Origin: Streptomyces sp. NBC_00654
Lineage (GTDB): Bacteria > Actinomycetota > Actinomycetes > Streptomycetales > Streptomycetaceae
NCBI RefSeq assembly: GCF_026341775.1
Contig: NZ_JAPEOB010000002.1
Location: 1,922,001 to 1,986,000 of the forward strand
Reading direction: 5' to 3'
Length of the DNA: 64,000 bases
The notes under the pieces were generated by a model. The model saw only the letters and a list, made by a program, of their open reading frames with translations, had not been told where the DNA came from and did no database searches. Shown here piece by piece: positions 8,873 to 18,361 of the stretch. Position numbers and translations under genes: made by a program. Position 1 is the first letter of the stretch; each line of letters opens with the position of its first letter.

Positions 8873-9860
8873 GTTCCGGGCCGGGCGCGGGTCCGGCGGC
8901 CGCCGGCCGGCCGGGGCGCCGGCGGGAGCGGGCCTCCAGCCAGAGGGAGAGCGCGAGGAACCCGGCGGCGAGGGTCAGAAAGCCCCAGGGCAGATAGCTG
9001 GTGAGGAGCAGGATCAGCAGGCGCTGGGACTTGACCTGGTCGACGACGGCGACGATGTAGTCCTCGCGCATCTTCACATGTCCCGCGAACGCGGTGACGG
9101 TGTCCTGGGGCATGCCCATCTTCTTCGCGTCGCGCATCTCCTCCTTGTGGATCTCCTCCCCGTTGACGGGCGCGCCGGTGACCGGGTCGATCCAGAACAT
9201 GCGTGTGGTGGAGTACCAGCGGGTCATGCCCGTACTGGCGACCTGCTCGGCGGTGATGTCCTCGATCGGCATCTTCTGCGGCATGGGGACCTTGGTCCAG
9301 GGGATGGTCTGCTCGAAGTAGTAGACCTCCATGCCGCGGAACGTCCGGGTGCCCTTGTAGTGGATGGGCGAGGACGTACGGGTCTGCGCGTCGAAGTACT
9401 CGTAGTCGCGCTTCTCCGTGAGGAAGGGCCACTTGAACTCGATGCCGGTGCGCCGGACCGGGTCGCCGTCGACCATCTCGCCGGTGGCGTTGACGGGGGC
9501 CTGGGTGTGGGCGTCGAAGATGTAGCGCTCGGGGATCTGGGAGACCGTCCTGCCGTCGGGGCCCTGGATGTAGGAGAGCGCGTCCCAGACGACGACATCG
9601 CGTCCGGCGCTGCGCTCGATCCTCTCGGACTCCTCGACGTTGCCCTTGAGGGTCTGGACGATGGTGACCTTGTCGACCTTCTTGGCCTTGAGGGTGGTGT
9701 AGTCGAGAAGGGTGGCGGGCTTCGCCTCCAGGACCGTCTCCTGGTACTGGCTCGGCGGGATCTTCGCCAGCCGGGGGAAGGCGTACCAGCGCAGCAGCGG
9801 TGACATGGCGGCGAAGAAGACGGCGAAGGCCAGGAGTACGAGGCTGGCTCGGCGGCGCAT
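8859..9860 (-). CDS. DUF3068 family membrane-anchored protein (PorA-like family)
   Basis: A 333-residue actinobacterial envelope protein. An N-terminal transmembrane segment (LVLLAFAVFFAAMSPLL, residues 7-23) is followed by a long extracytoplasmic domain with the family-typical WDALSYIQGPDG and YKGTRTFRGMEVY segments. A second membrane helix (LLILLLTSYLPWGFLTLAAGF) lies near residue 290 and is followed by a basic, proline-rich cytoplasmic tail. The ATG at 9860 follows GGGAGGACC. The family is conserved but its role is unproven. It lies downstream of the small SPW_0924-type gene and its 3' end overlaps hrpB. Confidence 0.88.
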   Translation of the reverse strand: MRRRASLVLLAFAVFFAAMSPLLRWYAFPRLAKIPPSQYQETVLEAKPATLLDYTTLKAKKVDKVTIVQTLKGNVEESERIERSAGRDVVVWDALSYIQGPDGRTVSQIPERYIFDAHTQAPVNATGEMVDGDPVRRTGIEFKWPFLTEKRDYEYFDAQTRTSSPIHYKGTRTFRGMEVYYFEQTIPWTKVPMPQKMPIEDITAEQVASTGMTRWYSTTRMFWIDPVTGAPVNGEEIHKEEMRDAKKMGMPQDTVTAFAGHVKMREDYIVAVVDQVKSQRLLILLLTSYLPWGFLTLAAGFLALSLWLEARSRRRPGRPAAAGPAPGPEPTPA

Positions 9861-9931
9861 GATGGGGTCCTCCCTCAGCTCTTTCGTTCCGGTTCGTTGC
9901 GGATCGGCCCGTTCCCCCTGCCGCGCTCCGG

Positions 9932-10069
9932 CTACTTCTTGGGGCCCGGGACCGTGGTCAGCAGAGGCTTGGGCGATGTCTCCCCGGGCGGCGCACCGAC
10001 CGCGGCGACGGTGAACACGAGCGCGAGGGCGGCGGCCAGTCCTATGGCTGCGGCGACGAGGGCACGCAT
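9932..10069 (-). CDS. Small SPW_0924 family protein
   Basis: A 45-residue peptide beginning MRALVAAAIGLAAALAL and ending LLTTVPGPKK. It consists of one hydrophobic segment (about residues 4-24) and a short proline-rich exposed tail. I recognise this pattern as the small Streptomyces family named SPW_0924; that match is from memory, not a search. The ATG at 10069 is preceded by GGGAGG with six bases between, a strong ribosome site. It lies about 70 bp upstream of the DUF3068 gene on the same strand and may be co-transcribed with it. It is probably membrane-anchored or exported. Function is unknown. Confidence 0.78.
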   Translation of the reverse strand: MRALVAAAIGLAAALALVFTVAAVGAPPGETSPKPLLTTVPGPKK

Positions 10070-10160
10070 GGTCGGCCTCCCGGGATCTCAGGAATCTGAT
10101 GGATCGTCAGCCAGGGCTGGGGCACCGTAGCAACCGGGGCACGAGATGAGAACACGTACA

Positions 10161-10209
10161 ACAGCCCCTTCACCGGCATCCGGTGAAGGGGCTGTGGTGA
10201 AGGGGCTGT
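10161..10209. terminator. Hairpin terminator with a duplicated right arm
   Basis: ACAGCCCCTTCACCG at 10161-10175 pairs perfectly with CGGTGAAGGGGCTGT at 10181-10195 over a 5-base loop. GGTGAAGGGGCTGT is then repeated exactly at 10196-10209, so the left arm could pair with either copy. It sits between the lytic transglycosylase gene (leftward, ending 10264) and the start of the SPW_0924 gene. Confidence 0.8.
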
Positions 10210-10263
10210 TCGGTGCGGTGCCGGGCGGGCCGCTCGACGCGTCCGCCCGGTGTGCCGCCGGGG

Positions 10264-11979
10264 TCAGGCCGGTGGAGCCGTCGGGGCCGTTGTGGCGGGC
10301 GGGGCCGTCGGGGCCGTCGGCGCCGCTTCGACCGTCAGCTCGATGACGACCGTGGCGCCGCCCTCGGTGGTGAGCCGCAGCTTGTAGGTCCCCACGGTGT
10401 CGTCGGCGTAGATCTTCGGGAGCTTCAGGAGGCCGTCGGCGCCGGTCTTGAGGGTCGCGAGGGTACGGACCGTCCTGCCGTCCACGTCCTTGAAGTACGG
10501 GCCCTTGCCGTTCTCGACGGGGTTCTCGTCGTCCGTGATCATCATGGCGGTGACCGCGACCCCGTCGGCGACCGCGTCCTTGTACGTCGCCCTGACCTCG
10601 ACGGCGTCCGCGAACTCCGCGCCGGGCGCGGCGACGAGCGCCTTGTCGCCGGTCCGGACGATCCTGTCGGCCTGCCGGGCGGTGACGCCCGCCGCGTAGG
10701 TGAGGACACGCGGCTTGCCGGTGCCCGCCGCGACCGTCACCTTGAACTCGCCGGTCTTCTCCCCCGCCTTCAGCTCCGGCGCGGTGGCGGTGCCGTCGGC
10801 CCCGGTGGCCACCTTGACGGTGGTCCTGCCGCCCGCGAAGCGGGTGTCGGTGTCACCGGTGATGGTGAAGGTGACGGGCACCTTGGCGAACGGGGCGCCG
10901 AGGGCGTTCCTGGCGCGCACCGAGATCCGCTCGGCGAACACCTCGCCGGCCATGGCGTTCAGAGGACCGGTGCCCGCGTTCTCCAGGCTGCCGAGCGTCT
11001 TGTCCGGCGTGGGCTTGGGCGTCGGGGTCGTGGGCGGCGTGGTGGGCGGCTTGGGCTTCGGACTGCCGGAGCCGCCGCCCGGCTTGGACGGACTCGTGCC
11101 ACCGGAGCCCGGCGGGGTCGGCGTCGGGCTCGGGCTCGGCGAGGGACCTGAACCGCTGCTCGGGCCGTCCGGGAGGGCGCCGGTGCCGTCGGGGACCTCA
11201 TGGGTGCCGCGCTGGTAGTACGCGAACCAGGAGCGCACCGTACGCAGGTACTCCCGCGAGTGGTTGTAGCTCAGCACCGCACGGTCCAGGTCGGCGGCGA
11301 GTGCCAGGTCGCGGTTCCCGGCGCAGAGGTAACGCCCGGCGGCGAGCGCCGCGTCGTAGATGTTGTTGGGGTCCTTGCGGCCGTCCGCGTTGGCGTCCTG
11401 GCCCCAGGTGGCCCAGGTCGACGGGATGAACTGCATCGGGCCGACCGCACGGTCGTGCGTGGCGTCGCCGTCGTACGCCCCGCCGTCCGTGTCCTTGATC
11501 AGCGCGAACCCCTGCCCGTTGAGGGCCGGGCCGAGGATCGGGGAGAGGGTCGTGCCGTTCGCGTCGACCCGGCCGCCACGGGCCTGACCGGACTCCACCT
11601 TGCCGATCGCCGCGAGGAGCTGCCACGGCAGACGACAGGCGGCGTCGGTGCCCGCGACGGTCTGCTCGGCCTGCTTGTACGCCGCCAGGATCGAAGCCGG
11701 TATGCCCGATTCCGCGGTTCCGGTCATCGGCAGATTGCTGGACGCGCCGGGCTTGTCGGGCGTGACCAGGGGCGGCAGGTCCGTGTAGTACGGCGAGTTG
11801 CCGGTGGCCGCGCTGTCGCCGGACTCCGCACCGGCCGTCTTCTGGTCACCGCCGCCCGCGGTGCCGGCCGGCGACGCGGCGGGGGCCGCCTGCGAGGCCG
11901 AGAGCGCCGCCACGGCGGCGGCCGCCACCGCGGTGGTCGTGGCCCCCCTGCGCAGTCGTCGGCCGAATTGCGCTGCCAT
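10264..11979 (-). CDS. Secreted lytic murein transglycosylase with C-terminal Ig-like domains
   Basis: A 571-residue exported peptidoglycan-cleaving enzyme. Residues 1-40 form a signal peptide (two arginine pairs, then AVAAAAVAALSASQAAP). Residues about 92-290 are an MltB-type SLT domain: LLAAIGKVESGQARGG holds the catalytic Glu129, followed by GPMQFIPSTW and the typical DPNNIYDAALAAGRYLC. A proline/serine/glycine linker of about 80 residues leads to two regions resembling bacterial Ig-like beta-sandwich domains (AGEVFAERISVRARNALGAP and later VEVRATYKDAVADG), probably for wall attachment or spacing. The tail is a short APTAPP repeat. The ATG at 11979 follows GGGAGGGACC. Confidence 0.92.
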   Translation of the reverse strand: MAAQFGRRLRRGATTTAVAAAAVAALSASQAAPAASPAGTAGGGDQKTAGAESGDSAATGNSPYYTDLPPLVTPDKPGASSNLPMTGTAESGIPASILAAYKQAEQTVAGTDAACRLPWQLLAAIGKVESGQARGGRVDANGTTLSPILGPALNGQGFALIKDTDGGAYDGDATHDRAVGPMQFIPSTWATWGQDANADGRKDPNNIYDAALAAGRYLCAGNRDLALAADLDRAVLSYNHSREYLRTVRSWFAYYQRGTHEVPDGTGALPDGPSSGSGPSPSPSPTPTPPGSGGTSPSKPGGGSGSPKPKPPTTPPTTPTPKPTPDKTLGSLENAGTGPLNAMAGEVFAERISVRARNALGAPFAKVPVTFTITGDTDTRFAGGRTTVKVATGADGTATAPELKAGEKTGEFKVTVAAGTGKPRVLTYAAGVTARQADRIVRTGDKALVAAPGAEFADAVEVRATYKDAVADGVAVTAMMITDDENPVENGKGPYFKDVDGRTVRTLATLKTGADGLLKLPKIYADDTVGTYKLRLTTEGGATVVIELTVEAAPTAPTAPPATTAPTAPPA

Positions 11980-12177
11980 ATGTCCTGGTCCCTCCCCGTC
12001 GACGGCTGCTCGCGCTCCCCAGCGCGAGGACTCAGGCGACCCTACGGCAACTCATGACGCCCGAACACCGGGCACTGACCGGTTCTTACTGTTTTCTCAC
12101 GTTGCTGACGACAAGTGGTCCAGGAGGCCGCGGACACGGCCGGGGACCGTGTGAAAGCTTCGCGCATACTTTCCCGC

Positions 12178-13056
12178 ATGCCGTTCACGCTCAGTCATGC
12201 CGCCGCCGTGCTCCCGGGAATCCGGCGCGACGGGACAGCCCGCGGACCCCTGTTCGCCTCCGCGCTCGTCGCCGGTTCGTTCGCACCCGACATCACCTAT
12301 TACGCGGACACGGCGATCCCGGGCGCGATGGAGTTCGGCGACGTGACACACGGCGTCCTGGGCGTGTTCACCGTGGACGTACTGATCACCGCGATCCTGG
12401 TCGCGGTGTGGCTGCTGCTGCGCGAACCCCTGGTGGCGCTCCTGCCCTCCGCCCGGCAGGCACGCGTCCACACCTTCGTCACCGGGCGGCGCCGGGGCCG
12501 CGAAACCCTCGGACCGCGGGCCGCGATGTGGTTCGCCGTGTCCGCGGTGATCGGCGCGGGCAGCCACGTCGTATGGGACGCGTTCACCCATCACAGCCGA
12601 TGGGGCACCGAACTCGTCCCCGTACTCAGCCGGAGCATCGGCGGCCACCCCGTCTTCCAGGTCGTCCAGTACGGCAGTTCGGCCGTGGCCCTCACCGTGC
12701 TCACCTGGTTCACCGTCACCGCGCTGCGCCGCACCGAGCCCGGCCCCGCGCCGGCATCCGTCCCCGTACTCGGCCGCCGCGAACGGTGGTACGCCGGTGG
12801 CCTGCTGGCCCTCTGCGCACTGCTCGGCATCATCCACCGGTGCGCCCGCTGGTACGCCCACTTCGGGCATGTCGAGACACCCCTCGACATCATCCCGACC
12901 GCGTGCTTCGGCGCCGGCGCCGGGCTGGCGGCCGGACTGCTCCTGTACGGGGTGTGGATGCGGCTGCGGAAGCGCGGCACCCGGCGCCCTCCGGCCGGCC
13001 AGGTCCCTCGGACACCGCTCCCGGACTCCCCGCACACCCCGGAGCGCACCCACTGA
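12178..13056 (+). CDS. DUF4184 family integral membrane protein
   Basis: A 292-residue protein that begins MPFTLSHAAAVLP, the signature of the DUF4184 family. It has several predicted membrane segments (GVFTVDVLITAILVAVWLLL, AAMWFAVSAVIGAGSHVVWD, ALTVLTWFTVTAL, GGLLALCALLGIIH, GAGAGLAAGLLLYGVW). Conserved His and Asp residues (LSHAA, ITYYAD, HVVWDAFTHHS) resemble the metal site of the YdjM/PA-phosphatase-like membrane hydrolases, but the activity is not known. I chose the ATG at 12178 because the family motif begins there. It stands alone between a divergent transglycosylase gene and convergent polA. Confidence 0.85.
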   Translation: MPFTLSHAAAVLPGIRRDGTARGPLFASALVAGSFAPDITYYADTAIPGAMEFGDVTHGVLGVFTVDVLITAILVAVWLLLREPLVALLPSARQARVHTFVTGRRRGRETLGPRAAMWFAVSAVIGAGSHVVWDAFTHHSRWGTELVPVLSRSIGGHPVFQVVQYGSSAVALTVLTWFTVTALRRTEPGPAPASVPVLGRRERWYAGGLLALCALLGIIHRCARWYAHFGHVETPLDIIPTACFGAGAGLAAGLLLYGVWMRLRKRGTRRPPAGQVPRTPLPDSPHTPERTH

Positions 13057-13110
13057 ACGGGGCGGGCCCGCCGGAAACGGACCCGCCCCCACCGGCCGAC
13101 ACCCGCCCGC

Positions 13111-15822
13111 TCAGTGCGCGGCGGACTCCCAGTCCCTGCCCACACCCACCGACACATCCAGCGGCGCACGCAGCTCCACCGCCGTGGACATCTCATGGCG
13201 CAGGATCTCCTCGACCCGCTCGCGCTCCCCCTTCGCGATCTCCAGCACGATTTCGTCATGGACCTGGAGCAGCATCCGCGACGTCAGCCGCGCCTCGGTC
13301 AGCGCCCGGTCCACCTGCAGCATCGCGACCTTCACGATGTCGGCGGCCGTCCCCTGGATCGGCGCGTTGAGCGCCATGCGCTCGGCCATCTCGCGGCGCT
13401 GACGGTTGTCACTGTTCAGATCGGGGAGATAACGGCGGCGGCCGAAGACCGTCTCCGTGTAACCCGTGGCCCTGGCCTCCTCCACCACACGGTGCAGATA
13501 GTCCCGCACCCCGCCGAACCGCTCGAAGTAGGTGTCCATCAGACCGCGGGCCTCACCGGCCTCGATGTTCAGCTGCTGCGAGAGACCGAACGCGGAGAGC
13601 CCGTACGCCAGCCCGTACGACATCGCCTTGATCTTGCGGCGCATCTCCGGATCGACGGCCGACTTGTCGACGCCGAACACCTGCGAGGCGACCGTCGTAT
13701 GCAGGTCCTCCCCCGACGTGAACGCCTCGATCAGCCCGGCGTCCCGCGACAGATGCGCCATCACCCGCAGCTCGATCTGGCTGTAGTCCGCCGTCATCAG
13801 CGTCTCGAAGCCCTCACCGACGACGAACCCGCGGCGGATCGCCCGCCCCTCGTCCGTACGGACGGGAATGTTCTGCAGATTCGGATCGGTCGACGAAAGC
13901 CTGCCGGTCGCCGCCACCGTCTGATTGAACGTGGTGTGGATACGGCCGTCCGCCGCGATCGTCTTGATCAGACCCTCGACGGTGACCCGCAGCTTCGCCT
14001 GCTCACGGTGACGCAGCATGATCACCGGCAGCTCGTGCTCGGTCTGACCCGCCAGCCACGCCAGCGCGTCCGCGTCCGTGGTGTAACCCGTCTTCGTCTT
14101 CTTCGTCTTCGGCAGGCCCAGCTCACCGAAGAGGACCTCCTGAAGCTGCTTGGGCGAACCGAGATTGAACTCGCGCCCCACCGCCGCGTGCGCTTCCTTC
14201 ACCGCCTGCTGCACCGCAGCCGCGAACTGCTGCTCCATACCTTCCAGATGCGCCCGGTCCGCGGCGATACCGTGCCGCTCCAGCCGGGCCAGCAGCACCG
14301 ACGTCGGCAGCTCCATGTCATGCAGCAGCTCGGCCGCACCCACCTCCTTCAGCCGCACCCCGAACGCGTCACCGAGATCCAGAACGGCCCGCGCCTGCGA
14401 CATCAGCGCATCGGCCTCCGCCCGGTCGTCGGCACCGAACGCCAGCTGACCGTCACCCGCGGCGGCCGGGGCCAGCTCCCGCCCCAGATACTCCACCGCC
14501 AGCGCGTCCAGCGCGAAGGAACGACGGCCGGGCTTCACCAGATACGCCGCCAGCGCGGTGTCCATCGTGACACCCCCGACCTGCCAGCCGTGCTCGGGAA
14601 AGACCCGCATGGCGCTCTTCGCGTTGTGCATGACCTTCGGCCGCGCCGGATCAGCGATCCACGCCGCGAACGCCCGCTCATCGGCCTCGTCGAGCTCCGC
14701 CGGATCCAGCCACGCGGCCGCGCCGTCCGCCGCCGCGAGCGCGATCTCGGTCACCGCACCGCTGCCCAGCGCCCACGTATCGGCGGTGGCGACACCCAGC
14801 GGCTGCCCACCGTGCGCCTCCAGCCACGGGGCGACCTCCCCCGGCCCCAGCACCACACCGTCCAGCTCGACACCCGCCGCCGGCGCCGGACCCTCGTCCT
14901 CGGCCGCACCGGGATCGACGGCCAGCAGCCGCTCACGCAGACTCGGATTACGGATCTCCAGGACATCCAGCACCCCGGTGACCGCCGTACGGTCGTACGG
15001 AGCACGCTCCAGATCCGCCGGCGCCTTCGGCAGCTCCACATCCCGCACCATCTCGGTCAGCCGGCGGTTCAGCCGCACCGCGTCCAGATGGTCCCGGAAA
15101 TTCTGCCCGGCCTTCCCCTTGACCTCCTCGGCCCGCTCCACCAGCTCCGCGAACGAACCGAACTGATTGATCCACTTCGCGGCCGTCTTCTCACCCACAC
15201 CCGGAATACCCGGCAGATTGTCCGACGGATCGCCGCGCAGCGCCGCGAAGTCCGGATACTGCTGCGGAGTGAGCCCGTACTTCTCCTCGACCTTCTCCGG
15301 GGTGAACCGCGTCAGCTCCGACACACCCTTCGTCGGATACAGCACCGTCACATTGTCCGTGATCAGCTGGAACGAGTCACGGTCACCGGTGACGATCAGC
15401 ACCTCGAAACCGGCCGCCTCGGCCTGCGTGGCGAGCGTCGCGATGACATCGTCCGCCTCGAAACCGTCCACCGCGAACCGGTCCGCGCGCATCGCGTCCA
15501 GCAGCTCACCGATCAGCTCGACCTGCCCCTTGAACTCATCGGGCGTCTTCGAACGATTCGCCTTGTACTCCGGGAACTCCTGCGAACGCCACGTCTTGCG
15601 CGACACGTCGAACGCCACCGCGAAATGCGTGGGCGCCTCATCACGCAACGTGTTCGCCAGCATCGACGCGAAGCCGTACACGGCATTCGTCGGCTGCCCC
15701 GCCCCCGTCGTGAAATTCTCCGCAGGCAGCGCAAAGAACGCCCGGTACGCCAGGGAGTGCCCGTCCATCAGGAGCAGGCGCGGTCGGTTGTCTGCCGTCT
15801 TCTTCGATGCCGTCTCAGCCAC
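13111..15822 (-). CDS. polA: DNA polymerase I
   Basis: A repair and Okazaki-fragment-processing polymerase of 903 residues. The 5'-3' nuclease domain spans about residues 12-300 (LLLMDGHSLAYRAFFAL, FEADDVIATLA, VTGDRDSFQL, GIPGVGEKTA). A proofreading-fold region at about 320-500 lacks the usual acidic metal ligands. The polymerase domain carries motif A (DYSQIELRVMAHLS), motif B (RRKIKAMSYGLAYGLSAFG) and motif C (LLQVHDEIVLE). I took the GTG at 15822 (VAETASKK), because the frame upstream to 16317 runs antisense into the FdhF gene and does not look coding. Family knowledge says actinobacterial Pol I lacks 3'-5' exonuclease activity, which fits. Confidence 0.96.
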   Translation of the reverse strand: MAETASKKTADNRPRLLLMDGHSLAYRAFFALPAENFTTGAGQPTNAVYGFASMLANTLRDEAPTHFAVAFDVSRKTWRSQEFPEYKANRSKTPDEFKGQVELIGELLDAMRADRFAVDGFEADDVIATLATQAEAAGFEVLIVTGDRDSFQLITDNVTVLYPTKGVSELTRFTPEKVEEKYGLTPQQYPDFAALRGDPSDNLPGIPGVGEKTAAKWINQFGSFAELVERAEEVKGKAGQNFRDHLDAVRLNRRLTEMVRDVELPKAPADLERAPYDRTAVTGVLDVLEIRNPSLRERLLAVDPGAAEDEGPAPAAGVELDGVVLGPGEVAPWLEAHGGQPLGVATADTWALGSGAVTEIALAAADGAAAWLDPAELDEADERAFAAWIADPARPKVMHNAKSAMRVFPEHGWQVGGVTMDTALAAYLVKPGRRSFALDALAVEYLGRELAPAAAGDGQLAFGADDRAEADALMSQARAVLDLGDAFGVRLKEVGAAELLHDMELPTSVLLARLERHGIAADRAHLEGMEQQFAAAVQQAVKEAHAAVGREFNLGSPKQLQEVLFGELGLPKTKKTKTGYTTDADALAWLAGQTEHELPVIMLRHREQAKLRVTVEGLIKTIAADGRIHTTFNQTVAATGRLSSTDPNLQNIPVRTDEGRAIRRGFVVGEGFETLMTADYSQIELRVMAHLSRDAGLIEAFTSGEDLHTTVASQVFGVDKSAVDPEMRRKIKAMSYGLAYGLSAFGLSQQLNIEAGEARGLMDTYFERFGGVRDYLHRVVEEARATGYTETVFGRRRYLPDLNSDNRQRREMAERMALNAPIQGTAADIVKVAMLQVDRALTEARLTSRMLLQVHDEIVLEIAKGERERVEEILRHEMSTAVELRAPLDVSVGVGRDWESAAH

Positions 15823-15991
15823 GCCCCCGATCCTGCCACGGTCCACTGACAATCCGGACCGGCCACGGCCCCACCCCCACCCCCACCCCCACCGAAACTT
15901 CCCCGAAGCCCCCCGGCCCTCGGCCACGCGCCCCTTCCCCGGTACATGACAGGATCGAGGAAGAGGAACAACGCGCTCGAAAGGGATCACC

Positions 15992-18265
15992 ATGGCCAGC
16001 AAGCCCCCGACCGGTGACCCGGTCCAGGACGCCCCGCACGTGACCGAGGCCCGGCACTCCGCCGCCGGACTGCCCGCCATCGCCCACACCCTCCGCGCCG
16101 CCCAGCAGCAGATGGGCGTACGACGCACCGCCCGGACCCTCCTCAAGGTCAACCAGAAGGACGGCTTCGACTGCCCCGGCTGCGCCTGGCCCGAAGGCGA
16201 CAAACGGCACACCGCCGAGTTCTGCGAGAACGGGGCGAAGGCCGTCGCCGAGGAAGCGACCCTGCGCCGCGTCACCCCCGGCTTCTTCGCCGCCCACCCC
16301 GTCGCCGACCTCGCCACCCGCAGCGGCTACTGGCTCGGCCAGCAGGGCCGCATCACCCAGCCCATGTACCTGCCCGAAGGCGCCGACCGCTACGAGGCCA
16401 TCACCTGGGAACGCGCCTTCGCCGTCATCGCCGAAGAACTCCGGGCACTCGCCTCCCCCGACGAAGCCCTCTTCTACACCTCCGGCCGCACCAGCAACGA
16501 GGCCGCGTTCCTCCTCCAGCTCCTCGCCCGCGAATTCGGCACCAACAACCTGCCCGACTGCTCCAACATGTGCCACGAATCCTCCGGATCCGCACTCACG
16601 GAGACCATCGGCGTCGGCAAGGGCAGCGTCTCCCTCGAAGACCTCCACCAGGCCGACCTGATCATCGTCGCCGGACAGAACCCCGGGACCAACCACCCCC
16701 GGATGCTCTCCGCCCTCGAAAAGGCCAAATCCGCCGGAGCGAAGATCATCTCGGTCAATCCGCTGCCGGAAGCCGGCATGGAACGGTTCAAGAACCCCCA
16801 GACCCCCACCGGCATGATCAAGGGCGTCGCCCTCAACGACCTCTTCCTCCAGATCCGGATAGGCGGCGACCAGGCCCTCTTCCGCCTCCTCAACAAAATG
16901 ATCCTGGAGACCGAAGGCGCCGTCGACACCGCGTTCATCGCCGAACACACCCACGGATACGAGGAGTTCGCCGAAGCCGCCCGCGCCGCCGACTGGGACG
17001 ACACCCTCACCGCCACAGGCCTCGACCGCACCGCCATCGAGCAGGCCCTCGCCATGACCCTCGCCTCGAAGCGCACCATCGTCTGCTGGGCCATGGGCCT
17101 CACCCAGCACAAACACTCCGTACCCACCATCCGCGAAGTCGTCAACTTCCTCCTGCTCCGCGGAAACATCGGCCGCCCCGGCGCCGGAGTCTGCCCCGTC
17201 CGCGGCCACTCCAACGTCCAGGGCGACCGCACCATGGGCATCTTCGAACGCCCCGCACCCGCCTTCCTCGACGCCCTCGACAAGGAATTCGGGATCACCT
17301 CACCCCGCCACCACGGCTACGACGTCGTCAGATCCATCCAGGCCCTCCGCGACGGCAGGGCAAAGGTCTTCTTCGCCATGGGCGGCAACTTCGTCGCGGC
17401 GACCCCCGACACCACCGTCACCGAAGCCGCCATGCGCCGCGCCCGGCTCACCGTCCACGTCTCCACCAAACTCAACCGCTCGCACACCGTCACCGGCACC
17501 CGCGCCCTGATCCTGCCCACCCTCGGCCGCACCGACAAGGACACCCAGACCGGCGGCAGACAATTCGTCACCGTCGAGGACTCCATGGGCAAGGTCCACG
17601 CCTCCCGCGGCAACCTCACCCCCGCCGGCCCCCACCTGCTCTCCGAACCGGCCATCATCGCCCGCCTCGCCCGCGCCGTCCTCGGCCCCGGATCCCGCAC
17701 CCGGTGGGAAGCCTTCGAGAACGACTACGGCACCATCCGCGACCACATCTCCCGCGTCGTCCCCGGCTTCGAGGACTTCAACACCCGCATCGCCCACCCC
17801 GGCGGCTTCACCCTCCCCCACGCCCCCCGCGACGAACGCCGCTTCCCCACCGCCACCGGCCGGGCCAACTTCACCGCGGCCCCCGTCGAATACCCCGAAC
17901 TCCCCGAAGGCAGACTGCTGTTGCAGACCCTGCGCTCCCACGACCAGTACAACACCACGATCTACGGCCTCGACGACCGCTACCGGGGCATCAAGGGCGG
18001 CCGCCGCATCGTCATGGTCCACCCCGACGACGCACACACCCTCGGCCTCCCCGACGGCGCCCACACCGACCTCGTCAGCGAAGGGAAGGACGGCACCGAA
18101 CGCCGCGCCGAAGGCTTCCGCATCGTCCACTACCCCACCGCACGCGGCTGCGCCGCCGCCTACTACCCCGAGACCAACGTGCTCGTCCCGCTCGACGCCA
18201 CCGCCGACACCAGCAACACCCCCGCCAGCAAATCCGTCGTCGTCCGCTTCGAGAACACCCGCTGA
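15992..18265 (+). CDS. FdhF/YdeP family molybdopterin oxidoreductase
   Basis: A 757-residue molybdopterin-dependent oxidoreductase of the YdeP (FdhF-like) branch. The N-terminal GFDCPGCAWPEG (C61, C64) and the following EFCENGAKA are typical of this branch. Further along are the cofactor-domain segments NMCHESSGSALTETIG, VAGQNPGTNHPRM and GRPGAGVCPVRGHSNVQGDRT, and the C-terminal molybdopterin dinucleotide-binding domain (LLLQTLRSHDQYNTTIYGLD). In the related E. coli protein a link to acid resistance is reported, but the substrate is unknown. The ATG at 15992 follows GAAAGGGATCACC. It is divergent from polA, and a thioesterase gene follows after 96 bp. Confidence 0.9.
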   Translation: MASKPPTGDPVQDAPHVTEARHSAAGLPAIAHTLRAAQQQMGVRRTARTLLKVNQKDGFDCPGCAWPEGDKRHTAEFCENGAKAVAEEATLRRVTPGFFAAHPVADLATRSGYWLGQQGRITQPMYLPEGADRYEAITWERAFAVIAEELRALASPDEALFYTSGRTSNEAAFLLQLLAREFGTNNLPDCSNMCHESSGSALTETIGVGKGSVSLEDLHQADLIIVAGQNPGTNHPRMLSALEKAKSAGAKIISVNPLPEAGMERFKNPQTPTGMIKGVALNDLFLQIRIGGDQALFRLLNKMILETEGAVDTAFIAEHTHGYEEFAEAARAADWDDTLTATGLDRTAIEQALAMTLASKRTIVCWAMGLTQHKHSVPTIREVVNFLLLRGNIGRPGAGVCPVRGHSNVQGDRTMGIFERPAPAFLDALDKEFGITSPRHHGYDVVRSIQALRDGRAKVFFAMGGNFVAATPDTTVTEAAMRRARLTVHVSTKLNRSHTVTGTRALILPTLGRTDKDTQTGGRQFVTVEDSMGKVHASRGNLTPAGPHLLSEPAIIARLARAVLGPGSRTRWEAFENDYGTIRDHISRVVPGFEDFNTRIAHPGGFTLPHAPRDERRFPTATGRANFTAAPVEYPELPEGRLLLQTLRSHDQYNTTIYGLDDRYRGIKGGRRIVMVHPDDAHTLGLPDGAHTDLVSEGKDGTERRAEGFRIVHYPTARGCAAAYYPETNVLVPLDATADTSNTPASKSVVVRFENTR

Positions 18266-18361
18266 CAAGCACGAACACCCTCCCCCTAAGCGTCCGCTCA
18301 GCCGTCTGGTAAGAACAGTGCACACAGCAATGAACCAGCGCAGACGATCGGAGCCGGAACC

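Noticed and set aside
11980..12177. c-di-AMP (ydaO-type) riboswitch upstream of the lytic transglycosylase
   Set aside because: Streptomyces wall hydrolases often have one, but the leader is short and I cannot find its conserved junction motifs, only a simple hairpin.
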